From Streptomyces glaucescens (GTDB lineage Bacteria; Actinomycetota; Actinomycetes; Streptomycetales; Streptomycetaceae), in NCBI RefSeq assembly GCF_000761215.1, contig NZ_CP009438.1, positions 3,675,001 through 3,739,000 of the forward strand: a stretch of 64,000 nucleotides of DNA, written 5' to 3'. A program made the position numbers and the translations under genes. The notes under the pieces were generated by a model, which did not search any database, was not told the DNA's origin, and was given only the letters and a program-made list of their open reading frames with translations. Below, one piece after another: positions 49,294-58,455 of this stretch (positions within the stretch are counted from its first letter, which is position 1; each line of letters begins with the position of its first letter).

Positions 49294-50060
49294 GCACGAC
49301 GACTGTCACGGGGCGGATGGCCGCGCTGGCGCGGACCGAACTGATCCTGCTGGGACGCAGCCGGGCCACCATCGTGGCCGCGGTGATCGTGCCCCTGTTC
49401 CTGCCGTTCAGCGTGCGGTCCGCGGTCGACGAGGCGGACCTGAAGGAGGCCGGGCTGTCCGTGGGCACCCTCCTCCTGCCCGCCGCCGTCGGCTTCTCCC
49501 TGCTGTTCGCCGTCTACGCCGCCCTCACCACCGCCTACGTCACCCGCCGCGAGGAACTGGTCCTCAAGCGGCTGCGCACCGGGGAGCTGAGGGACCGGGA
49601 GATCCTGGTCGGGGCCGCGCTGCCGGCCATCGGGATCGGGCTCGCGCAGTGCCTGCTGCTCGCCGCCGGGTGCCTGGCACTGCTGGACCTGGGCGCACCC
49701 TCGGCACCCCATCTCGTCGCGCTGGGGCTGCTGTTGGGGCTGGTGATGTGCGCGGCGCTCGCCGCCGTCACCGCCGCGTTCACCCGGACCGCGGAGAGCG
49801 CGCAGGTGACCGGGCTGCCGCTGATGTTCCTCTCCATGCTGGGCTCGGGGATCACCGTCCCGCTGGAGGTGCTGCCCGACCGGCTGGCGTCCTTCTGCGA
49901 GCTGCTGCCGCTCACCCCGGTGATCACCCTGGTGCGGAGCGGCTGGACCGGGGACCTGTCCGGCTACGACGCGCTGGGCGCCGTCGCCACCGCGCTGGCC
50001 TGGACCGCGATCGCGGTGTTTGCTGTACGGCGGTGGTTCCGCTGGGAGCCGCGGCGCTGA
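49290..50060 (+). CDS. ABC-2 type permease
   Basis: 256 residues with six membrane helices, the ABC-2 layout: TM1 (about 22-42), a large cytosolic loop with TRREELVLKRLRTGELRDRE (about 80-105), and a C-terminal GITVPLEVLPDRL re-entrant segment. It pairs with the upstream ATPase to export a lipophilic or antibiotic compound. Translational coupling (ATGA) with the ATPase gene. Confidence 0.9.
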   Translation: MSTTTVTGRMAALARTELILLGRSRATIVAAVIVPLFLPFSVRSAVDEADLKEAGLSVGTLLLPAAVGFSLLFAVYAALTTAYVTRREELVLKRLRTGELRDREILVGAALPAIGIGLAQCLLLAAGCLALLDLGAPSAPHLVALGLLLGLVMCAALAAVTAAFTRTAESAQVTGLPLMFLSMLGSGITVPLEVLPDRLASFCELLPLTPVITLVRSGWTGDLSGYDALGAVATALAWTAIAVFAVRRWFRWEPRR

Positions 50061-50080
50061 CGGATGGGGGTGGCGGTCAC

Positions 50081-51424
50081 GTGTCCGGGCCGGGGAAGTG
50101 GTGGCGGCGCAAGAGCACGCCGGCGAAGGTCGAGACGTACACGCGCTGGTCGTTCCACTCCTTCGCCGCCGCCGAGGTGACGGTCTTCGGCCTTCCGGTC
50201 CTCGGCGAGGTGCCGCTGCCGTACGCGCCCTGGCTTTTCCTGCTGACGTGCGCGCACGCGGCGTTCGGGGCGGTGGTGGCCAGCCGGGCGCTGGACTGGA
50301 CGCGCGGCCGGCGCGCGCAGCCGCTGCCGCTGATGTCGGCGTACGGGGCGACCAGCGCCCTGTTCGCGGGCCTCGTGCTCTGGCTCGCCGACCAGGACCT
50401 CGGCGGTGACGACACCCCCACCGCGCTGGGCACGGTGACCGCCGGCCTGCTCTTCTTCGGCGTCGGGATGATCACGCTCGGCGTCCGCAGCAGGCGCCGG
50501 GTGCTCGGGCTCGTGCTCGGCTGCTCGGCGGGCGTCGGCCTGCTCGCCCTGGCGCTGGGCGCCGGCACGGCCGCGCTGGTGGCGGCGCTCGCGGTCCTGT
50601 TCGGCACCGGCTTCTTCGCCATGACCTCGGTGTTCTCCGTCTGGCTGGTCAACGCGGTCTACGAACTCGACGAGGCCCGCGAGACCCGGGCCCGGCTCGC
50701 CGTCGCGGAGGAGCGGCTGCGGTTCGGGCGCGACCTGCACGACGTCATCGGCCGCAACCTCGCGGTCGTCGCCCTGAAGAGCGAACTGGCGGTGCAGCTC
50801 GCCCGGCGGGGGCGCGAGGAGGCCGTGGAGCAGATGCTGGAGGTGCAGCGCATCGCGGTGGAGTCGCAGCGGGAGGTGCGGGACGTCGTACGGGGTTACC
50901 GGGAGGTCGACCTCGGCGTCGAGCTCCTGGGCGCGCAGGGCGTCCTGAAGGCCGCCGGGATCGACTGCGAGGTCACCGGTGACGCGGCAGGACTGCCCGC
51001 GGAGGTCCAGTCGGCGCTCGGCTGGGTGGTGCGGGAGGCGGCCACGAACGTGCTGCGGCACGGGGACGCGGCGCGGTGTTCGGTGGGGCTGGAGTGGCAT
51101 GGGGGGCACGTGGTGCTGACGGTGGAGAACGACGGGGCGGAGACCGCCGCCGCGGGCAGCGGCGGCGGCAGCGGCCTCGCCGGGCTGCGGGAGCGGCTGC
51201 GGGCGGTCGACGGCACGCTGGAGGCCGGTCCGGCCGGGAAGGGGACGTTCCGGGTGGTGGCGAGGGTGCCGGTGGGGGGTGTGCCGGTGGGCGGTGAACC
51301 GGTGGCCGGCGCGACGGGGCGCGGTGGGCCGGTGGGCGGGGAGCCGGAGGACCGGGGCTTCCCGGACGGGGACGGGCCGGCCGGCGCGGAGCCCGTGGCC
51401 GCCGAGCGGGGGGCCGTCGCGTGA
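50081..51424 (+). CDS. sensor histidine kinase (NarL/DesK-type)
   Basis: 447 residues. Five to six membrane helices (about 25-190) with little extracellular sequence suggest intramembrane sensing. HisKA_3 has H220 (FGRDLHDVIGRNL). The HATPase domain (about 310-400) has an N-box REAATNVLRHG and a GLAGLRERL box. The last 45 residues are a Gly/Pro repeat tail (VGG-EPV units). GTG 50081 follows GGGGGTGG. It presumably senses a membrane-active compound exported by the ABC pair. Confidence 0.9.
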   Translation: MSGPGKWWRRKSTPAKVETYTRWSFHSFAAAEVTVFGLPVLGEVPLPYAPWLFLLTCAHAAFGAVVASRALDWTRGRRAQPLPLMSAYGATSALFAGLVLWLADQDLGGDDTPTALGTVTAGLLFFGVGMITLGVRSRRRVLGLVLGCSAGVGLLALALGAGTAALVAALAVLFGTGFFAMTSVFSVWLVNAVYELDEARETRARLAVAEERLRFGRDLHDVIGRNLAVVALKSELAVQLARRGREEAVEQMLEVQRIAVESQREVRDVVRGYREVDLGVELLGAQGVLKAAGIDCEVTGDAAGLPAEVQSALGWVVREAATNVLRHGDAARCSVGLEWHGGHVVLTVENDGAETAAAGSGGGSGLAGLRERLRAVDGTLEAGPAGKGTFRVVARVPVGGVPVGGEPVAGATGRGGPVGGEPEDRGFPDGDGPAGAEPVAAERGAVA

Positions 51425-52029
51425 GTGTGCGGGTGCTGCTCGCGGACGACGAGCACCTCATCCGGGGCGCGCTCGCCGCACTGCTCTCCCTGGAGGACGA
51501 CCTCCTCGTCGTCGCCGAGGCGGCGAGCGGGCCGGAGGCCCTGGCCATGGCGCGGGCCCACGTGCCCGACGTGGCGGTGCTCGACCTCCAGATGCCGGGG
51601 GCGGACGGTGTGAAAGTCGCCACATCGCTGCGGACCGAACTGCCGGGCTGCCGAGTGCTGATCGTGACCAGTCACGGCAGGCCCGGGCACCTGAAGCGGG
51701 CACTCGCGGCGGGAGTGCGGGGCTTCGTGCCCAAGACCGTGAGCGCCCAGCGGCTCGCCGAGATCATCCGCACCGTGCACGCCGGAAACCGTTACGTCGA
51801 CCCGGAATTGGCCGCGGACGCGATCTCCGCCGGGGATTCGCCGCTGACCGCGCGGGAGGCCGAGGTGCTGGAGCTGGCCGCCGACGGGGCGCCGGTCGCG
51901 GAGATCGCCGAGCGGGCCGCGCTGTCCCAGGGGACCGTGCGGAACTACCTGTCGTCGGCCGTGTCGAAGCTGGGCGTGGAGAACCGTCATGCGGCGGTGC
52001 GTCTCGCCCGCGAGCGAGGTTGGGTATAG
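51421..52029 (+). CDS. NarL/LuxR-type response regulator
   Basis: 202 residues. Receiver domain (3-118) with acidic pocket D9/D10, phosphoacceptor D55 (VLDLQMPG) and K105. LuxR-type HTH (about 140-198: LTAREAEVLELAADGAP, then GTVRNYLSSAVSKLGVENR). The GTG overlaps the kinase stop (GTGA). Probably binds the palindromes at 48261-48287 and activates the ABC genes. The stop codon lies inside the -10 box of the following tRNA. Confidence 0.93.
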   Translation: MSVRVLLADDEHLIRGALAALLSLEDDLLVVAEAASGPEALAMARAHVPDVAVLDLQMPGADGVKVATSLRTELPGCRVLIVTSHGRPGHLKRALAAGVRGFVPKTVSAQRLAEIIRTVHAGNRYVDPELAADAISAGDSPLTAREAEVLELAADGAPVAEIAERAALSQGTVRNYLSSAVSKLGVENRHAAVRLARERGWV

Positions 52030-52052
52030 TTGCTCTCGCGCCACGGCGCAAC

Positions 52053-52125
52053 GCGGACGTAGCTCAGTTGGTAGAGCGCAACCTTGCCAAGGTTGAGGTC
52101 GCGAGTTCGAGCCTCGTCGTCCGCT
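52053..52125 (+). tRNA. tRNA-Gly (GCC), copy 2
   Basis: A 73-nt cloverleaf identical to 48123-48195. A TATAGT -10 (52025-52030) overlaps the end of the response-regulator gene, so this tRNA can be transcribed on its own. Confidence 0.95.
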
Positions 52126-52134
52126 CCAGTCACC

Positions 52135-52161
52135 AAGGCCCCGGTCACCGACCGGGGCCTT
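52135..52161. terminator. terminator between tRNA-Gly copy 2 and purC
   Basis: A 12-bp stem (arm AAGGCCCCGGTC, 52135-52146 with 52150-52161), the same sequence as after copy 1. It lies 8 bp from the purC stop, so it probably serves both convergent transcripts. Confidence 0.8.
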
Positions 52162-52168
52162 CGGCGTG

Positions 52169-53068
52169 TCAGCTCCAGGCGCCGCCCGTCAGACGCTCGT
52201 ACGCCTCCACGTACTTCGCCCGCGTCGCCTCCACCACGTGCTGCGGCAGCGGGGGCGGCGGCTGCTCGCCGCGGCGGTCCCAGCCCGACTCGGCGGAGGT
52301 CAGCCAGTCCCGGACGAACTGCTTGTCGTACGACGGCTGCGCGCGGCCCGGCTGCCACTGGTCGGCCGGCCAGAAGCGGGAGGAGTCCGGGGTCAGCACC
52401 TCGTCGGCGAGGACGAGCGTGTCGCCCTCGAAGCCGAACTCGAACTTGGTGTCCGCCAGGAGGATCCCCCGGTCACGGGCGATGTTCCGGGCCCGGGTGT
52501 ACACGGCGAGGGTGGCCTGGCGCAGCTGGGCGGCGGTCTCGACGCCGACCTGGCGGGCGACCTCCTCGTAGGACACGTTCTCGTCGTGCTCGCCGACCGC
52601 CGCCTTGGTGGCCGGGGTGAAGATCGGGCCGGGCAGCTCGGACCCGTCGGTCAGGCCCTCGGGGAGGGCGAGGCCGCAGACCGTGCGGGACTCGTTGTAC
52701 TCGGCCAGGCCGGAGCCGGTGAGGTAGCCGCGGGCCACGCACTCCACCGGGACCATCCGCAGCGACTTGCAGACCAGGGTGCGGCCCGCCCAGTCGGCGG
52801 GTGCCCCGGCGGGCAGCTCGGTGCTCAGCACGTGGTTCGGGACCAGGTCGGCGAGCTGGTCGAACCACCACAGGGAGAGCTGCGTGAGGACCCGGCCCTT
52901 GTCGGGGATCTCGGTCGGCAGCACCCAGTCGTAGGCCGACAGGCGGTCACTGGCGACCATCACGAGGTCGCCCGCCTCGTTCTGGTACAGGTCGCGCACC
53001 TTGCCGGTGTGCAGATGCACCAGACCCGGAACCTGGATCGGCTCGGGCTTTTCGACGAATCCGGACAC
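52169..53068 (-). CDS. purC: SAICAR synthetase
   Basis: 299 residues, with the long N terminus of the actinobacterial/fungal type. GKVRDLYQ, the SDRLSAYDWVLPTEIPDKG block, ECVARGYLTGSG and LADTKFEFGF are intact. It ligates aspartate to CAIR. GTG 53068 has GGGGAGG upstream, so it has a normal leader, unlike purF and purD. Confidence 0.96.
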   Translation of the reverse strand: MSGFVEKPEPIQVPGLVHLHTGKVRDLYQNEAGDLVMVASDRLSAYDWVLPTEIPDKGRVLTQLSLWWFDQLADLVPNHVLSTELPAGAPADWAGRTLVCKSLRMVPVECVARGYLTGSGLAEYNESRTVCGLALPEGLTDGSELPGPIFTPATKAAVGEHDENVSYEEVARQVGVETAAQLRQATLAVYTRARNIARDRGILLADTKFEFGFEGDTLVLADEVLTPDSSRFWPADQWQPGRAQPSYDKQFVRDWLTSAESGWDRRGEQPPPPLPQHVVEATRAKYVEAYERLTGGAWS

Positions 53069-53136
53069 GGTTCCTCCCCGTGGTTCTGTCCAATGGCTCG
53101 ATTCTCCCGTACGCCGACGGGATCCAGGACAGTGGG

Positions 53137-54651
53137 TCAGTCACGTTTGCAGATGCGGTCCAGGAGGTTGGCGGTGGCGCGCTGGATACGCGGGTCGACG
53201 TGGCCCGGGCGGTCCAGTGCCGGGGACCAGGCGAAGGTTCCGGACGCGAAGACCCAGGCGCCGGAGGGGGAGCGGTAGAGGGACGTCTCCTGGTGGCGGG
53301 TGACGCCGTCCGGGTCCGTGTAGGGCGAGTGGGCGAGCAGGACGCGCTCGTCGTGGTCGGGGAGCGGGGCGCGCGGGAAGTAGCGGTCGGCCTCGCCCGC
53401 GACCAGCCCCTCGATCGGGTCGCCCTCCCGCGCGCCGGTCGCCTCCCACAGCCAGTGGCCCGCGTTGCGGACGATCAGCGGATGGGGTGCGGGGACGCGG
53501 CCCGCGTACTGGATGCCGAGCAGCTCCTGCTCGGGCCGGTCGACCTCCCGCCACAGCACGGGTCTGCCGGGGCCCTGGCGCTTGCGGCAGGTCAGCAGGC
53601 GGTCCGGGCTGCCGGAGGGCGACGGGCCCAGCTCCACCTGCCAGTACACCGAGTTGGAGGAGAGGAAGACCAGGGAGGTGCCGTGGTCGCGGGCCTGCTC
53701 GGCGGCCCGGCGCATCTGCGGCGACCAGTACTCGTCGTGGCCGGGGAAGACCAGGCCCCGGTAGCGGGTGGGGTCGACCCGGCCGGCGTGCAGGTCGCGG
53801 GCGTCCGCGTAGGCGAGGTCGTAGCCGTAGCGCTCGGCCCAGCGGATGACGTCGTAGGCGTGGCCGACGTGCAGCGGGAGGCCGGCGCCCGCGTACGGGC
53901 GGTCGAAGGAGACGGTGGTGGCGGCGTCGCGCTCGCCGAGCAGCCGGCCGTCCTCGTCCCAGGCGTGGTAGAGGCTGGCGCCGGTGCGGCCGTCCTCCGG
54001 GTAGAGGTTGTACGCCTGCCAGGTGACGTCCGGCAGCACCAGCAGCAGGTCGGCCGGGCGGTCGTCGCGGACGGTGAAGGGCACGTGGGAGCGGTGGCCG
54101 TCCGCGGTGGTGAGGACCGCCACATAGGCGCCCACCTTCCAGTGGGCAGGGATCTGCAGGCGCCAGGACAGCCACCAGTGGTGGCAGGAGACGGTGCGGT
54201 CGGCGGCGAGCGGCGCGGGCTGGACCATGCCGGACAGCCGCGGACTGCTGGTGATCTTGGCGGCGCCGTCGCCGGCGTAGTGGCCGATGCGGTAGACGTC
54301 GACGCCGAACTGCTGGGGCGGGTCGACGGTGATGTGGAAGTCGACGGCCTCGCCGGGGGCGACCGCGCCGGTGGACGTGAAGCCCTTGATCTGGAGGCGC
54401 ACGTCGTCGGCGGAGCGGATGGGGCCGCCGGAGCCGGCACGGGGGGCCGGCACGCGCCCGCCCGGCCGGCGGGCCGGGGCCTCGCCGTCCGGGGCGGCGG
54501 CCGGGTCCACGTACCACGGGACGACCTGGCCGGTGTCGCCGAAGTACGTCTCACTGCCGCGCAGCCAGGGGAGCGGGCCCTGGCCGAAAGGATCCGTCAC
54601 GGCGTGCGCCAGTGCCCCCGACTCCCAGCGGTGGATGCGATCCGGCCCCAT
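53137..54651 (-). CDS. N,N-dimethylformamidase beta-subunit-like protein
   Basis: 504 residues from ATG 54651, which follows GGGAGGGGAGC; the frame is open 44 codons further. The N-terminal part (about 60-230) is beta-rich with Ig-like character. The C-terminal part (about 230-500) carries the motifs typical of DMF-amidase large subunits: WQAYNLYP, GRTGASLYH, the RGLVFPGHDEYWS elbow and FLSSNSVYWQVE. No small-subunit partner is adjacent, and no signal peptide is evident. The reaction is unknown; 'amidase-like' is a fold statement. Confidence 0.75.
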   Translation of the reverse strand: MGPDRIHRWESGALAHAVTDPFGQGPLPWLRGSETYFGDTGQVVPWYVDPAAAPDGEAPARRPGGRVPAPRAGSGGPIRSADDVRLQIKGFTSTGAVAPGEAVDFHITVDPPQQFGVDVYRIGHYAGDGAAKITSSPRLSGMVQPAPLAADRTVSCHHWWLSWRLQIPAHWKVGAYVAVLTTADGHRSHVPFTVRDDRPADLLLVLPDVTWQAYNLYPEDGRTGASLYHAWDEDGRLLGERDAATTVSFDRPYAGAGLPLHVGHAYDVIRWAERYGYDLAYADARDLHAGRVDPTRYRGLVFPGHDEYWSPQMRRAAEQARDHGTSLVFLSSNSVYWQVELGPSPSGSPDRLLTCRKRQGPGRPVLWREVDRPEQELLGIQYAGRVPAPHPLIVRNAGHWLWEATGAREGDPIEGLVAGEADRYFPRAPLPDHDERVLLAHSPYTDPDGVTRHQETSLYRSPSGAWVFASGTFAWSPALDRPGHVDPRIQRATANLLDRICKRD

Positions 54652-54836
54652 GGTCCGTGCTCCCCTCCCTCGGGCCCCTGTGTGTCGTCGTCCGCGTGCG
54701 GTGATGGGCTTGTCGTATGTCGCGCGCCCTTGCCATGTGCGTGTTCGGTCCCAGCACATCACATTCCGCACGGACTCCGTCACCGTTCGTTTCGAATCGA
54801 CCGGAAACGGAACGCCGGACTCCGGGAGGCCGGGGG

Positions 54837-56759
54837 TCAGACGAGGCGGACCGGCTTCTCCGGGCGTATGCCGATCTCGGTCAGCCAGGCCCGCAGGGGC
54901 GCCGGATCGCCGTACTCGATGAGGCTGAGGACCTTCGGGGCGAGATCGGCCGCGCGCTCGCCCTTCACCAGGAGCGACGGCCCGTCCAGCCAGTCCAGGC
55001 CGGGGGTGGCGCCCGCGGTGTCCATCGCGGCGCAGCAGACCATCGCCGTGATGTGGTCGGCGAGCACCTCGCGCGGGGTGCGCGGGGGCTGGAGCGGGAA
55101 GAGGGGGAGGCTGCCGTCGTCCCAGAGCGGGGCGTCGGGGGCGACGGCCGGGGCGGCTGCCGGGACCGACGTCTCCTCCTCGCGGGTCAGTTCCTCGCTC
55201 AGACCGGCGGCGAGGGCGGTGCAGCGCGGGCTGGGGGCGGGGTGGTCGTCGAGGTCGCCCAGGCCTCCGGGGGCGTCGAGGTCGCCGAGGCCTTCCGGGG
55301 CGTCGAGGTCGCCGAGGTCACCAAGGTCCCCGAAGTCGCCGAGAGCGCCGGGCCGGCCGGGAGACCCGGGAGCGTGCGCGCCGGTGCCGGGACCGTCGGC
55401 GGGCGCCGGGAGCCCGGTGCCGTACGCCGGTGACTCCCCCGCGGGCGGCGGGCCCTCGTCTCCCGGGGACCGCTGCGGCCCGGACGGCTCGTCCGCCAGG
55501 TGGTCGAGGACGCGGGCCAGGGTGGGCCCCTGGGCGCCGGGGGCGGTGCGGCGGACCCCGAGGGTGTCGAGGACGCGGTGGAGGCGGGCCGCGTCGGTAC
55601 GCCACTTGCGGTCGACGACCTCCTCCGGATACTCCTGCCAGTCCACCGGGGACCAGTCCGGGCCCGGCTCGGCCGGGCCGCCGTGGAAGAGCCGGGCGGC
55701 GAGCAGCGAGGCGGCCTCGTCCACCACTCCGGGCTCCTCGAGCAGGTCGCAGGCCGGGCGCTCGCCGAGGCGTGAGGCGAAGCCCTCGGCCAGCCGGTCG
55801 CGCCGGGACAGCTCGGTGAGGGCGGCGACGACACCCGCGTCCAGCCGGGAGGGCCAGCGGCCCATCCGCCAGGCGGGCAGCGCCACCCGGGTCAGCAGCC
55901 GGTCCCAGCCCGCGTACGCCAGGCCGACCTGTTCCTGGGCGACGATCCGCAGTCCGTAGTCCACGGCCTGGGCACGCTCGGCGGCGGCCGCGGCGACACC
56001 CCGCTCCATCTCGGCGGCGTGCTCCCGGCAGCCGCGCAGCAGCAGCCGGGCCAGCCAGGCGGCGCCGGCGCCCGGCCACCGGGTCAGCGGGCCGCGCCCC
56101 GGGGCGGAGGCGACGGCCACCGCGGCGTCCAGGCCGCGCACGAAGCGCCGGGCGGCCGCTATGTCGGGGTGGGCCGACGGGCCCGTACCGGCGACGACCG
56201 GGGCGAGGACGGCGCGCAGCTCGCCCACCCGCATCCACCACAGGAACGGGGAGCCGATGACGAGGACGGGCGCGGCCTGCGTACGGCGGTGGGCGCGGCG
56301 GCCCGGACCGGGCGGCAGGACCGGGTCCTCGGGCGGGGGCGGGCCGTGGGCGCGGTGGCTGCGGTCCTCCAGCCAGCTGTCGCAGTCCGGGGTGAGCGCT
56401 ATGGCCGAGGGGGCCGGGACGTCCAGGCGGTCGGCGAGGTCGCGCACCAGCCGGTACAGGTCCGGGGCGGCCTCCTCGGCGATCGGGACGGTGGGACTCA
56501 CGGCGGGACGCGCGCGGGCGACGACCAGCGCGAAGCCGCCCGCGGCGAGCAGCACGACCAGGGCGAGCGCGCCCACGGCCCAGCGGGCGGCGCCCCAGCC
56601 GGGCCCCGTCAGCCGGCCGGTGGAGCCACCGGCCAGCAGGACCACCGCGACGGCGGCCGGCAGCAGGGCCACGGCCAGCGCCCGGCTGCGGATCCGCAGC
56701 ACGGCCAGCGCCCGGCCCCGCGCGGCCCGCGCTCCCGCCTCCACTCCGATTCCGGTCAC
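54837..56759 (-). CDS. membrane protein with M48-peptidase-like domain lacking HExxH
   Basis: 640 residues. Two membrane helices (about 27-45 and 60-82) precede a segment laid out like an M48 protease: VLVIGSPFLWW then ELRAVLAPVVAGT (180-192). In active M48 enzymes that last stretch reads ELRAVLAHExxH, so the zinc ligands are missing. A long helical region and an acidic repeat of GDLGDLDAPEGL-type units (about 455-490) follow, then a conserved C-terminal domain ending IRPEKPVRLV. I infer a pseudoprotease; no partner is evident. Confidence 0.65.
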   Translation of the reverse strand: MTGIGVEAGARAARGRALAVLRIRSRALAVALLPAAVAVVLLAGGSTGRLTGPGWGAARWAVGALALVVLLAAGGFALVVARARPAVSPTVPIAEEAAPDLYRLVRDLADRLDVPAPSAIALTPDCDSWLEDRSHRAHGPPPPEDPVLPPGPGRRAHRRTQAAPVLVIGSPFLWWMRVGELRAVLAPVVAGTGPSAHPDIAAARRFVRGLDAAVAVASAPGRGPLTRWPGAGAAWLARLLLRGCREHAAEMERGVAAAAAERAQAVDYGLRIVAQEQVGLAYAGWDRLLTRVALPAWRMGRWPSRLDAGVVAALTELSRRDRLAEGFASRLGERPACDLLEEPGVVDEAASLLAARLFHGGPAEPGPDWSPVDWQEYPEEVVDRKWRTDAARLHRVLDTLGVRRTAPGAQGPTLARVLDHLADEPSGPQRSPGDEGPPPAGESPAYGTGLPAPADGPGTGAHAPGSPGRPGALGDFGDLGDLGDLDAPEGLGDLDAPGGLGDLDDHPAPSPRCTALAAGLSEELTREEETSVPAAAPAVAPDAPLWDDGSLPLFPLQPPRTPREVLADHITAMVCCAAMDTAGATPGLDWLDGPSLLVKGERAADLAPKVLSLIEYGDPAPLRAWLTEIGIRPEKPVRLV

Positions 56760-56979
56760 GACCGGACCTCACCCCCTCCCGTCCCGGCTGCTCCGGCTGT
56801 CCTGGCGTTGCTCACTCCCCCACTGTGGCACCCGCCACTGACATCGCAATGCCGGTGGGCCAAGTGCCGGAACGCTTGCGCCGCACCCTAGTTGGGGGTT
56901 CGGCCCCCGTCAGCCGTACATCGGATCGGTCACTCGATGGAATGGCTCTGGGGAAAGGTGGATGACGCTGGGCAAAGGT

Positions 56980-57013
56980 CAGGCCCCGGATTCCTTCGGG
57001 AGTCCGGGGCCTG
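56980..57013 (-). terminator. terminator of purD
   Basis: An 11-bp stem (arm CAGGCCCCGGA, 56980-56990 with 57003-57013) closes on a loop with an internal CC-TTCG-GG tetraloop stem, 35 nt beyond the purD stop. The remaining 56760-57047 has no gene. Confidence 0.75.
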
Positions 57014-57047
57014 GATCGTGCCTGGTGGGCGGGTGTACCGAGGGGCG

Positions 57048-58301
<1,254 letters not shown>

Positions 58302-58307
58302 GGGGCC

Positions 58308-58313
58308 AGCCTA
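58308..58313 (-). promoter_or_regulatory. purD -10 box implying a leaderless transcript
   Basis: TAGGCT on the minus strand is followed by 6 nt and the purD GTG. No ribosome-binding site is present. The -35 region is not convincing. Confidence 0.45.
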
Positions 58314-58455
58314 ACCGGCCCGCCGCGGCGGGTTTTGTGCGGGCGCCCGAAGCGGGCCGGGCAGCGGGGTTGTCGGTTCCTCCGAGACGCGGCCCGGTGC
58401 CGGCCGGCCGGAGACGCAGGAGGGGCCGGGAGGGCGCCGGGAGTCCGCCGCGCGG

